Assembly (NCBI RefSeq): GCF_000473995.1
Contig: NC_022571.1
Location: forward strand, 3,503,416-3,567,415
From: Clostridium saccharobutylicum DSM 13864
GTDB lineage: Bacteria > Bacillota > Clostridia > Clostridiales > Clostridiaceae
Direction: 5' to 3'
Length of the DNA: 64,000 nucleotides
Both the position numbers and the translations under genes were made by a program. Positions 52,426 through 63,960 of the stretch are shown piece by piece. The notes under the pieces are model-generated. The model did not search any database and was not told the DNA's origin. It saw only the letters and a program-made list of their open reading frames with translations. Every line of letters begins with the position of its first letter. Position 1 is the first letter of the stretch.

Positions 52426-53412
52426 CTAAATAATTATATTTATCTCTTCACCACATTTTCTACATCTATTATCTTCAATCATAACTTCTGTATTATATCC
52501 GTTCCTTCTAATTAGTAATTCATTACACTTTGGACAATATGTGTTGTTATCTATTCCATCTACATTTCCTACGTACACATATTTTAAATATTTTTTAGCT
52601 TCTCTTTGTGCTTCAATTATACATTCTACTTTTGTTGCAGCATTATTCATTTTATATCTTGGAAAATATCTGCTTAAATGAAGTGGAATATTTTCATTAA
52701 CACTAGCTATAAACTTAGCTATTTCACTTGCTTCTTCTATAGAATCATTCTCATCTCTAACAAGCAAAGTTGTTATTTCAACATGGCAGTGGTCATTACA
52801 TCTTCTTATAGTTTCCAAAACAGGATCCAATTTCGCACCACAAATTTTATTATAATATTTATTTGTATATCCCTTTAAATCAATATTCATAGCATCAACA
52901 TAAGGAAGCAGCTTCATAAGTGGTTCTTCATTTATATAACCATTAGTTACAATGACAACACTTGTATTCGGATTCACTTCTTTTATACTTTTTGCTACAT
53001 CATAAATGTATTCATACCACATAAAAGGTTCATTATAAGTAAATGCAATTCCTGCATTATTCTCTACTTCATTAATAATATTAATTAATTTATTTGTGCT
53101 TATATATTGTGTTTGAGGTCTGTTTTGAGATATCTCATGATTCTGGCAAAATGTACAAGTCATATTACATCCAAATGTTCCGACTGATAAAATATTCTTT
53201 GATGGTTTAAAATGATATAATGGTTTCTTTTCAATGGGATCAACTCCACAAGATGCAATTTCTCCATAATTTATGGCAATGGGTATATCAGATTTCAACG
53301 TCCTAACTGAACATATTCCAAATTTACCTTCGCTCAACATACAATTATGTGGACATACTCTACATTTAATATTATCTTTAAATTTTTCATTAAATAATAC
53401 TTTTGCATCCAT
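52426..53412 (-). CDS. amrS: AmmeMemoRadiSam system radical SAM enzyme
   Basis: The start is the ATG at 53412 (MDAKVLFNEKFKDN); GGAGAGG is 8-9 nt ahead, and the upstream GTG lies next to that box. The 328-aa protein has an N-terminal cysteine patch (KCRVCPHNCMLSEGKFGICSVR), then the radical SAM motif GTFGCNMTCTFCQNHEISQ (CxxxCxxC), IAFTYNEPFMWYEYI, and IDLKGYTNKYYNKICG. A C-terminal zinc-ribbon-like tail has YCPKCNELL and CRKCGEEI. This is AmrS of the AmmeMemoRadiSam system, formerly mislabelled pyruvate formate-lyase activase. The reaction is unknown. Its Memo/AMMECR1 partner is about 950 bp upstream on the same strand. Confidence 0.9.
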   Translation of the reverse strand: MDAKVLFNEKFKDNIKCRVCPHNCMLSEGKFGICSVRTLKSDIPIAINYGEIASCGVDPIEKKPLYHFKPSKNILSVGTFGCNMTCTFCQNHEISQNRPQTQYISTNKLINIINEVENNAGIAFTYNEPFMWYEYIYDVAKSIKEVNPNTSVVIVTNGYINEEPLMKLLPYVDAMNIDLKGYTNKYYNKICGAKLDPVLETIRRCNDHCHVEITTLLVRDENDSIEEASEIAKFIASVNENIPLHLSRYFPRYKMNNAATKVECIIEAQREAKKYLKYVYVGNVDGIDNNTYCPKCNELLIRRNGYNTEVMIEDNRCRKCGEEINIII

Positions 53413-53687
53413 AATTTTCACCTCTCCTTAATATGTAATATATGCCAAACCAGGTTAATCAATATTCATAACATAATATTTTATATTGCATATAATGTAG
53501 AAAAGATAAAATTGCATAGATTAATATCCTTAATATAAATGTTCACGGAAAAATGTATTTTTAGATTAATAATATAAGTTTAATTAAAAATGATTAAAGT
53601 GAATTTTTATTAGAACTTATAAATTTTAATCAAGTTTTGTTTTTATAAATTATTATCTTACTTAATTTATTTAAGGAGGTAAAAACT

Positions 53688-54236
53688 ATGCAATTAATAT
53701 ATTTATTTATCATAGCAATTCTCAATAGTATAGATAACATTGGGGTAGGAGCTACTTATAGCATTGCTGGTATAAAAGTTAAATTGTCTAAAAACCTACT
53801 TATAGCTTTTCTTGCTTTTGCAGTTTCTTATTTAGCTTGTTTATGTGGACAATTTATATCCTATTATCTCAATGATAATGAGTGTTCAATTATTAGCATG
53901 TCGCTTCTAGTTTTAATGGGAATAAAAATGATATATTCATCATTTTCTAATGAAAAAAATGATAGTCATAATAATATAAAAGAACTAAAATATAAAGAAT
54001 CAATTTCTGTTGGAATAGCTTTAGCACTTGATGATATAAGTAGTTCTATTAGTTCTGGATTAATAGGATATAGCCCATTTATAGTCTCTCTTCCTTACTT
54101 TGTAATTAGTTTAGCTATATTCTTTTCCGGCAACTACATGTTAAAATATATTAATAAACTAAATGTAGGAAATAAACCTAACATTATAGCTGGTATATTA
54201 ATGATTGTAATAGGTATATCTCAATTTTTTGATTAA
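53688..54236 (+). CDS. MntP/YtaF-like membrane protein
   Basis: Protein of 182 aa with six predicted helices in two repeats. The signature Asp motifs appear at LIYLFIIAILNSIDNIGVGATY and SVGIALALDDISSSISSGLI. It is therefore a distant paralogue of YtaF (20531-21157), without the long central insert, and closer in size to MntP manganese exporters. Ribosome-binding site AAGGAGG. It sits on the opposite strand between the two AmmeMemoRadiSam genes. MEMO1 has been reported to bind metal, so a metal-linked association is a tempting but unproven idea. Confidence 0.75.
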   Translation: MQLIYLFIIAILNSIDNIGVGATYSIAGIKVKLSKNLLIAFLAFAVSYLACLCGQFISYYLNDNECSIISMSLLVLMGIKMIYSSFSNEKNDSHNNIKELKYKESISVGIALALDDISSSISSGLIGYSPFIVSLPYFVISLAIFFSGNYMLKYINKLNVGNKPNIIAGILMIVIGISQFFD

Positions 54237-54299
54237 TATTATTACCTAATATTTTTACAGTAATTTTTATTTTAAATTGGAATCTGTTTTTTATATATT

Positions 54300-54359
54300 A
54301 TAAGAGGTGATGTGTCAATTTTAATAATTTATTTTAAAATAAAAATCACCTCTTTTATA
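54300..54359. terminator. bidirectional terminator
   Basis: TAAGAGGTGAT pairs with ATCACCTCTTT around a long loop that contains TTTATTTTAAAATAAA. It lies between the convergent MntP-like and Memo/AMMECR1 genes. Confidence 0.8.
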
Positions 54360-54367
54360 TATTATGA

Positions 54368-55777
54368 TTATTCTTCCTTATATCTTATAACTTCAAATTT
54401 TTCTATTTTATATTCCTCATCAAAATCTATATCAGCCTTATCACAAGCTATTCTTAATTGATCTTCAATTGTATCTACTCCCTCAAGATCTGGTAATAGC
54501 AGTCCACGTCGCATACCACAAGATACAATTACTCCATATTTCTTAGGATCTAATTCATCCTTTTCGCATGGAACTGAATCCATTAGTACATCTACAGATA
54601 TATCAATATCATCTAATTCTTCTTTCTTAACGCTTGGAAATCTTGGATCATGCATAGCTGCTTCTATTGAATTTCTTATTATTTCTTCTCCTACAAAATT
54701 AGTTGTAGGCATTATTGTTCCTATACATCCTCTAAGATGACCAAACTTCTTTAAAGATACAAACACTCCATGTTTTTGATTTAAAAGTTCACTAGATAAA
54801 CTCGATATATCATTTATACTTCTACCATAAGTAAAATAATGATCTAAATTTTCTCTTGCAAGTTTTACATAAGGATTGTTATTATTTAATTTATCTTTGA
54901 ACTTCTCCTCTTTGTTCTTTATTAATAAATCCAAATTACTTACATTGTTTTCTTCCCTTCTAAGTTTCATTACGCCATAACCTACACCAAAAGGCCCTTC
55001 ATAAGATAAAAGTTCGCCCTTTATTTGTTTTCCTTCCATTGCTCCAAGTAATATATATATTGAGCTTAATCCACATTGTCCAGCTTCTTCAATCATAACT
55101 TTATCCATACTAAAAGCTTTAAGAATATCACCTTTTTGAAGGCTTTCTAAAAGTTCATTATCAAACTTTTCACCATATGGTGAATAAGAATATGGACCTT
55201 CCTCTTTAAGTTTATGAGATAAATCGCCACTAGCTATTACTACAGTTTTTCTATTTAATGATTCTGCTACTTTTTTTATTTCCATTCCAAACTTATATAA
55301 GTTTATATCTCCTATAGCTGAATAAGTAATATGAACAAGTTTGTAATCCTTATAGTATTTATTAACAAAGTACAGTGGAACAATAGCTCCATGGTCTAAT
55401 CCATAAGTACAATTATATTTTTTTAAAAGTTTTGAATCCACAAGAACTGATTGTATTCCTTCTAGATGGCATGCTGTACCAAGCTTAATATTAAACTCTT
55501 TATCTATTTGAATATCCATCTTTATGTTAGAACATCTAAATTGACTTAAATCGCCTGAAATTCTTTCTTCATCTGATATAGCTATGGCATCTGAAAACAT
55601 TGTAGCATGTGGAGTTATAAGTATTATCGTTTCTGGTTTGATATCTCCTATTTCTTTTCCTATACTATTACAGGCCAAACTTGTTTTTTCTATCTTTTTC
55701 TCTTCGCCCTTACCTACATCTGGAATAATTATTGGTGGATGTGGCATTAAATAATATCCCATTACATTTTCCATCAT
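54368..55777 (-). CDS. AmmeMemoRadiSam fusion protein, Memo plus AMMECR1
   Basis: Protein of 469 aa with two domains. The Memo (AmrB) domain (about 5-270) has YYLMPHPPIIIPDVGKGEEK, ETIILITPHATMF, TYGLDHGAIVPLYFV, VVIASGDLSHKLKEEGPY and CGLSSIYILLGAMEG. The AMMECR1 (AmrA) domain (about 295-465) has HGVFVSLKKFGHLRGCIGTI, AMHDPRFPSVKKEELDDIDIS and GVIVSCGMRRGLLLPDLEGVDT. Memo is related to extradiol dioxygenases, and AMMECR1 is linked to a human developmental disorder. The joint role with the radical SAM partner is unknown. Start at ATG 55777 (or the next codon), with AGGAGGTG ahead. Confidence 0.92.
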   Translation of the reverse strand: MMENVMGYYLMPHPPIIIPDVGKGEEKKIEKTSLACNSIGKEIGDIKPETIILITPHATMFSDAIAISDEERISGDLSQFRCSNIKMDIQIDKEFNIKLGTACHLEGIQSVLVDSKLLKKYNCTYGLDHGAIVPLYFVNKYYKDYKLVHITYSAIGDINLYKFGMEIKKVAESLNRKTVVIASGDLSHKLKEEGPYSYSPYGEKFDNELLESLQKGDILKAFSMDKVMIEEAGQCGLSSIYILLGAMEGKQIKGELLSYEGPFGVGYGVMKLRREENNVSNLDLLIKNKEEKFKDKLNNNNPYVKLARENLDHYFTYGRSINDISSLSSELLNQKHGVFVSLKKFGHLRGCIGTIMPTTNFVGEEIIRNSIEAAMHDPRFPSVKKEELDDIDISVDVLMDSVPCEKDELDPKKYGVIVSCGMRRGLLLPDLEGVDTIEDQLRIACDKADIDFDEEYKIEKFEVIRYKEE

Positions 55778-55795
55778 TTACACCTCCTAAATAAA

Positions 55796-55951
55796 TTATT
55801 TTAAATTTTCAAATGCTTCATGTGATTTAACCTTTTCTAGATAATCTTTTTGTTCGACTATATTATGTTCAAAATTTTCTATTGCATGCTTAGTAAAATT
55901 CCCTATACTCATAATTTCACGATATTTATCTCCTTTATTTTGGTTACCCAT
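55796..55951 (-). CDS. unlisted small protein, 51 aa
   Basis: Read from the sequence: ATG at 55951, TAA at 55796-55798, product beginning MGNQNKGDKYREIMSIGNF and ending VKSHEAFENLK. A perfect AAGGAGG box lies 9 nt ahead of the ATG, a strong argument for translation. It is hydrophilic, helical and acidic/basic, without membrane segment or cysteine. It is 18 bp upstream of the Memo/AMMECR1 start and probably in the same message. I do not recognise it. Confidence 0.65.
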   Translation of the reverse strand: MGNQNKGDKYREIMSIGNFTKHAIENFEHNIVEQKDYLEKVKSHEAFENLK

Positions 55952-56228
55952 AATAAAATCCTCCTTATTAAATTAATGTTCTTAATAACATGACAATCAA
56001 TAAAAAGAAATGATGATATTTATTAATACTATATTAATGTTTAATATACTATTAATAGTTTGCCCTCTATTAATCAATTTATTAACAACATAGAAAATTA
56101 AACTTGAGTATATATTAATAGTAATATCTCATTATAATTGCTTAATACTTGTGTAACACTCTTTAGCTGTAGTCATAGAATGAAACTGAAGGGTTTCATA
56201 ACCATAACAAAATGCAAGGAGATTTGTA
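55952..56228. other. divergent promoter region of the lectin-like gene
   Basis: AT-rich with repeated TTAATA motifs (ATTAATGTTTAATATACT, ATTAATAGT and a further copy near 56115) and a small hairpin TGAAACTGAAGGGTTTCA at about 56183. Ribosome-binding site AAGGAGAT before 56229. Regulation cannot be assigned. Confidence 0.4.
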
Positions 56229-57521
56229 ATGAATGATAAAAATACTTCCTATTGTCCTTTTTGTATGCAAAACACTAGTTGCCCATTCTTAAATGAAGAG
56301 CTGCAGGAACCTGATAATTATAAAAATTTTGATAGTTTCGAAGATTATAACTTATTTTTTGAAGAAGATTACTTAAATTACACACGAGCTTCCGAAACGG
56401 ATGTAAATAGAATACTTACAACACTTAATAATGAACAGCCTCAGCTTCATGATGATTTTCAAATTCTAATAGATAATTATTTTAGAACAGCAATTTCATT
56501 TGCATTAGATAACGCTGGAAGATATCCTGGAAATATAAATCAAGAAACAAATCGTTTATTTAATGATTTTAGGAGAAGATATGATATGATTTTCTCATCT
56601 CTTAGAGTTGCTGGTGTCCCTAATAATTTAATTAATAGTACCTTTAAATATATAATTGAATTTACTCTTAGAAATAATAATATTCCTCCATCTCCTCCTC
56701 CTTCACCTGGCGATAGATGGAGTCAATGGGAGGACCTTGGTGGAGTTTTAAAATATTCTCCTACCGTTTCTTCTTGGGCTTCAAATAGACTTGATACGTT
56801 TGTAACAGGAAGTGATAACGCCCTCTACCATAAATGGTGGGATGGTTCTCGTTGGAGCGATTATGAAAATCTCGGTGGAAATTTAACTTCCGCTCCTGCT
56901 GCTGTTTCCTGGGGACCTAATAGAATTGATGTTTTTGGTAGAGGTACTACTAATTCAATGTATCATAAGTGGTGGGATGGTTCTCGCTGGAGCGATTGGG
57001 AAGACCTTGGTGGAGTTTTAACTTCTGCTCCTGCTGCTTCTTCATGGAGTTCAAATAGAATTGATACATTTGTTCGAGGAACTGATAATGCTCTTTACCA
57101 TAAATGGTGGGATGGTTCTCGTTGGAATGATTGGGAAAGCCTTGGGGGAAATTTAAAATCAGCTCCAGCTGCTGTTTCTTGGGGACCTAATAGAATTGAT
57201 GTTTTTGCTCTTGGTCAAGGAAATCATTTATATCACAAATGGTGGGATAGCTCTCGTTGGAGCGATTGGGAAGACCTTGGTAATAGCCTCACTTCAGCAC
57301 CTGCTGCATCGTCTAGAACATCTAACAGACTTGAAGTCTTTTCAAGAAATCAAAATAATCAATTAATCACAAAATCATGGAATGGATCTCGCTGGACCAA
57401 CTGGCAGAACCTTGATGGAACAATTACTTCTGATCCATCTGCTGTTTCTTGGGGACCTAATAGAACCGATGTATTTGCTAGAGGTACAAACAACTCATTG
57501 TGGCATATCTGGAAACAATAA
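56229..57521 (+). CDS. six-repeat beta-propeller (PLL-like) lectin-type protein
   Basis: Protein of 430 aa. Residues 1-20 hold a cysteine cluster (Cys9, Cys12, Cys18 in YCPFCMQNTSCPF). About 50-150 is a helical domain, then a PPSPPPSPG hinge (153-161). Residues 164-430 are six tandem repeats of about 45 aa with the pattern WSDWEDLGG, SAPAAVSWGPNRIDVF, DNALYHKWWDGSR, typical of the PLL-type fucose-binding propeller and similar sialidase-like families. Odd repeats have SSW-S-NR-DTF and even repeats SWGPNRIDVF. There is no signal peptide, so it may be intracellular, released on lysis or part of the spore surface. Glycan binding is inferred. Confidence 0.82.
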   Translation: MNDKNTSYCPFCMQNTSCPFLNEELQEPDNYKNFDSFEDYNLFFEEDYLNYTRASETDVNRILTTLNNEQPQLHDDFQILIDNYFRTAISFALDNAGRYPGNINQETNRLFNDFRRRYDMIFSSLRVAGVPNNLINSTFKYIIEFTLRNNNIPPSPPPSPGDRWSQWEDLGGVLKYSPTVSSWASNRLDTFVTGSDNALYHKWWDGSRWSDYENLGGNLTSAPAAVSWGPNRIDVFGRGTTNSMYHKWWDGSRWSDWEDLGGVLTSAPAASSWSSNRIDTFVRGTDNALYHKWWDGSRWNDWESLGGNLKSAPAAVSWGPNRIDVFALGQGNHLYHKWWDSSRWSDWEDLGNSLTSAPAASSRTSNRLEVFSRNQNNQLITKSWNGSRWTNWQNLDGTITSDPSAVSWGPNRTDVFARGTNNSLWHIWKQ

Positions 57522-57524
57522 ACT

Positions 57525-57562
57525 ATTGCCTACGATAATTCGTAGGCACAAATCTTATCTTT
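57525..57562 (+). terminator. terminator after the lectin-like gene
   Basis: TGCCTACGA pairs with TCGTAGGCA around a 4-nt loop, followed by AATCTTATCTTTTTT. It overlaps the end of the small minus-strand gene at 57555. Confidence 0.7.
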
Positions 57563-57695
57563 TTTCTCTTTTCACTTTTTCATAATCTGTTTTTCCAAGC
57601 ATCTCTCCTCTATAATGAAAATTTTGAATAGCACTGGTAAGATTGCTTAGAAGTACATCTCCACTATCACTCTTATCTTCTGATTTATAATCCAT
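57555..57695 (-). CDS. unlisted small protein, 46 aa
   Basis: Read from the sequence: ATG at 57695, TAA at 57555-57557, product beginning MDYKSEDKSDSGDVLLSNL and ending DYEKVKREKR. AAAGGAGAT precedes the ATG by 7-8 nt. It is hydrophilic and helical. It resembles the 51-aa gene at 55796 in size, composition and position on the other flank of the lectin-like gene, but I see no clear sequence homology between them. Unknown function. Confidence 0.6.
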   Translation of the reverse strand: MDYKSEDKSDSGDVLLSNLTSAIQNFHYRGEMLGKTDYEKVKREKR

Positions 57696-57999
57696 AATTC
57701 ATATCTCCTTTTCTTAATATTTTAAAAATTATGTATTTATAAGTTAATACTTTCTTTTTATTATTTCTTAAAATATATTTGTTATTCTAACAAGCACTAA
57801 AAATAAAATATTAAATCCACATTTCATTTTTATTACAAAATATTTCATTTTGGTATATAATATTCAAATGAGAGTACAACCACTTATTAAGTATTTTATT
57901 TTAGTTGGTATTAATTATGATATTATCTTTAAAATATGCAAATACTACTATAAATAAATTCAAAATATAAAACAATTAAAATGAAAAGGGAGAATAAAC
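57696..57999. other. upstream region of kup
   Basis: AT-rich. A TATAAT box near 57861 (in GGTATATAATATTC) could be a promoter for kup. I searched by eye for a cyclic-di-AMP (ydaO) riboswitch, common before clostridial potassium transporters, and saw none. Confidence 0.4.
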
Positions 58000-60003
58000 A
58001 TGAAATCAACTAACAAGCATACTGATGTTACCAAGTTTAGCGCAGCTGGACTTCTAGTAGCATTAGGAGTAGTTTATGGTGACATTGGAACTTCACCACT
58101 TTATGCAATGAAATCATTTATAAACGGTAATGGAGGCTTGGAGCATGTATCTGATGATTTTATCCTTGGATCATTATCTCTAGTCTTTTGGACAATCACA
58201 CTTTTAACAACAGTAAAGTATGTTCTTATCACTTTAAAAGCTGATAATAACGGTGAAGGTGGAATCTTTTCACTTTTTACGTTAGTTCGTAATCGAGCAA
58301 AGTGGCTTATAATACCAGCAATGCTTGGTGGATCTGCATTACTTGCTGATGGAATGTTAACACCAGCTGTAAGTATAACATCAGCTGTTGAAGGTCTAGA
58401 ATTAATTCCAAGTTTTAATATTCTTTTTGGAAATAATCAAAATATAATTATTACGATTGTAATAGCTATTTTATTTTTTCTATTTTTTATTCAACATTTT
58501 GGAACTGATTTAATTGGAAAAGTATTTGGTCCAATTATGCTTATTTGGTTTTGTACTTTAGCATTCTTTGGAATTATTAATCTTTCTCATGATTGGACAT
58601 TATTACGTGCACTATCTCCATATTATGCAGTTAACACTCTTTTTAGCAGTGAAAATAAAGCAGGATTATTTATTCTTGGTAGTGCATTTTTATCATCAAC
58701 AGGTGCCGAAGCTCTTTATTCAGATCTTGGCCATGTTGGAAAAAATAATATATATGGTTCTTGGCCTTTTGTTAAAATATGTTTAATATTAAATTATTTT
58801 GGGCAAGGTGCTTGGTTATTATCAGCAAAGAATAATCCAAGTTTCTTTGGAATAAAAGATTTAAATCCCTTCTTCCAAATGATTCCACCTGCTCTTTTAA
58901 TTTTTGGTATTATAATTTCAACATTAGCAACAATTATTGCTTCTCAAGCTTTAATATCAGGATCTTTCACTCTTGTTTCTGAAGCAATTAAATTGAATTT
59001 GTTTCCTAGATTACATACTATGTATCCATCTAGCACTAAAGGACAACTGTATTTACCCGCAGTAAATAGAATATTAGCAATTGCTTGTATCGGTATTGTT
59101 CTTTATTTCCAAAGTTCACAACATATGGAAGCAGCTTATGGATTATCAATTACAGTTACAATGTTGATGACAACTATTTTGTTATTTAATTATTTATTAA
59201 AGAACAAAACTCCATTTCCTATTGCTTTATTGATGCTTATTTTCTTCGGTACTATTGAATTTTGCTTCTTTATAGCAAATATTGTTAAGTTTATGCATGG
59301 AGGATTTGTTGCTGTCTTAATTGCTTTGGCAATTTTATTTATTATGTATATTTGGATTAAAGGTCACTATATCAAAATGGGGTTATTGGAAAATGTGTCG
59401 ATTAATGATTATAAGAATCAATTAAATCAATTACGTCTAGATACCGATCGTGATAAATATACAACAAACCTAGTATGTTTAACTAATTGTGAGGAACCTG
59501 ACCAAATTGAAAGAAAAATAATGTACTCAATATTAGATAAAAGACCTAAGAGAGCAGATGTTTACTGGTTTGTTAATATTAAAGTTACTGATGAACCTTA
59601 TGATGCAGAATATACAGTAGATACTTTGGATACATTATACATTGTAAAAGTTCAAATACGCCTAGGATTCAGAGTAGAACAAAAACTAAATGTTTTCTTA
59701 CGTCAGATTTCAACTGAATTGGTTGAAAATGGTGAAATAAAAAATCAATCTAGAAGTTATACAATTCTCCCTGATAGAAAAGTTGGTGATTTCCGTTTCA
59801 TTTTAATTCAGGAGCAACTTTCCTATGAAACAACTTTAAATTCTTGGGATGAATTTATACTTAGATCTAAATTATTTATAAAAAGATTTACTGTTTCTCC
59901 TGCAAAATGGTTTGGACTTGAGACTAGTGATGTTGATATTGAAAATGTCCCATTATTTTTAAATTATCAATGCCATACAACTTTAAAAAGAACTGAAAAA
60001 TAA
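58000..60003 (+). CDS. kup: Kup-type potassium uptake protein
   Basis: Protein of 667 aa, full length for KUP/HAK/KT. About 12 membrane helices occupy residues 15-455, and a soluble C-terminal domain runs about 470-667. Family motifs: LVALGVVYGDIGTSPLYAMKSF, KADNNGEGGIFSLFTLV, LADGMLTPAVSITSAVEGL, FIQHFGTDLIGKVFGPIML and SSTGAEALYSDLGHVGKNNI. It imports K+ with protons at the cell membrane. Good ribosome-binding site AAGGGAG. Single gene, ending at a pair of family A elements that separate it from the convergent beta-galactosidase. Confidence 0.95.
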   Translation: MKSTNKHTDVTKFSAAGLLVALGVVYGDIGTSPLYAMKSFINGNGGLEHVSDDFILGSLSLVFWTITLLTTVKYVLITLKADNNGEGGIFSLFTLVRNRAKWLIIPAMLGGSALLADGMLTPAVSITSAVEGLELIPSFNILFGNNQNIIITIVIAILFFLFFIQHFGTDLIGKVFGPIMLIWFCTLAFFGIINLSHDWTLLRALSPYYAVNTLFSSENKAGLFILGSAFLSSTGAEALYSDLGHVGKNNIYGSWPFVKICLILNYFGQGAWLLSAKNNPSFFGIKDLNPFFQMIPPALLIFGIIISTLATIIASQALISGSFTLVSEAIKLNLFPRLHTMYPSSTKGQLYLPAVNRILAIACIGIVLYFQSSQHMEAAYGLSITVTMLMTTILLFNYLLKNKTPFPIALLMLIFFGTIEFCFFIANIVKFMHGGFVAVLIALAILFIMYIWIKGHYIKMGLLENVSINDYKNQLNQLRLDTDRDKYTTNLVCLTNCEEPDQIERKIMYSILDKRPKRADVYWFVNIKVTDEPYDAEYTVDTLDTLYIVKVQIRLGFRVEQKLNVFLRQISTELVENGEIKNQSRSYTILPDRKVGDFRFILIQEQLSYETTLNSWDEFILRSKLFIKRFTVSPAKWFGLETSDVDIENVPLFLNYQCHTTLKRTEK

Positions 60004-60056
60004 TTTATTTGAATTAACAACAATTATAGATAAATGACTTACACTTGTATGATAAC

Positions 60057-60254
60057 TAACCGAAAGAAGCTGTATTCTTTTTCTCGGTTGCTATATAATT
60101 AGGCTATAGATTTCTACCAGCAGAAGTTGTGCTATTCCTGCGTGCTCCTCAAACAAGTTGATGACAAGCAAGAATGGAACAACTTCTGCTGAAGAAATAC
60201 TTACAGCCCAATTATAAATGCAACACTCCGAAAAAAATACAGCTTCTTTCTGGT
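60057..60254. repeat. family A hairpin element (reverse orientation)
   Basis: Starts TAACCGAAA. The outer stem GAAGCTGTATTCTTTTTC pairs with GAAAAAAATACAGCTTC. The inner stem AGCAGAAGTTGTGCTATTC pairs with GAATGGAACAACTTCTGCT. Loops TCGGTTGCTATATAAT and AATGCAACACTCCG are as in the other copies. It lies 54 bp after the kup stop. Confidence 0.87.
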
Positions 60255-60486
60255 TGGGATACATTACAAAACATAAATCTAATTAATTGTTTGTTTATGT
60301 ATAAGAGAATGTGATTTTAAAAAACTTCACAGCTACCAAATCGTTATAAATCAATATATTAAGTAGTTGTTTCTTGTATAAAATAGATTTTTTCACATCC
60401 TCGTATAGATCTTCAGATCAAGACTTAGACTTATGCAATAGCTGACCTAAATAGAAATCATAACTAAATTTAAGTAAATAGATACA

Positions 60487-60684
60487 GCAGAAATAAGTAA
60501 CATGTTGTGTGCAGTGTTTCATTAGGAATTTAGCTGGTTGTGATTCTTGAACAAAAGTTGTTCTAAAAAGCTTGTTAAAAACTCGTTTTTGAGGCAAGCT
60601 TTTTGGGCACAACTTCTGTTCTTAGAATCTCCCATCTAAATTCCTTAGAAACCGAAACACAACATGTTACTTATTTCGGTTAAC
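60487..60684. repeat. family A hairpin element, variant stem set
   Basis: The outer stem AAATAAGTAACATGTTGTGT pairs perfectly over 20 bp with ACACAACATGTTACTTATTT. Middle stem GGAATTT with AAATTCC; inner GATTCTTGAACA and AAGTTGT with their partners ACAACTT and GTTCTTAGAATC; apical AAAAAGCTTG with CAAGCTTTTT. The end is TTTCGGTTAA, 3 bp before the beta-galactosidase stop. The stems are unlike any other copy; the ends and layout are the same. Confidence 0.87.
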
Positions 60685-60686
60685 CA

Positions 60687-63800
<3,114 letters not shown>

Positions 63801-63916
63801 TTAAATTTGTATTTATATTATTGCTTTAATTTTTACAGTTCGTCCTGTATAACGTTTTCATGTTTATTTTATATGTATTTTACTAAAAAATCAATATATT
63901 TTACTAAAATTTTACC

Positions 63917-63960
63917 AAACAAAAAAACAGCTACATTTTATTCTGTAACTGTTTTTTGCT
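63917..63960. terminator. bidirectional terminator
   Basis: AACAGCTACA pairs with TGTAACTGTT (one mismatch), with AAAAAAA before and TTTTTT after. It lies upstream of lacZ and probably ends a gene beyond the window's right edge. The last 40 bp show nothing else. Confidence 0.7.

Noticed and set aside
57696..57999. Cyclic-di-AMP riboswitch before kup
   Set aside because: No GC-containing conserved core is present in this AT-rich leader.
60418..60612. 64-aa minus-strand frame as a gene
   Set aside because: It lies inside and beside a family A hairpin, has no ribosome-binding site, and its codons are those of the repeat.
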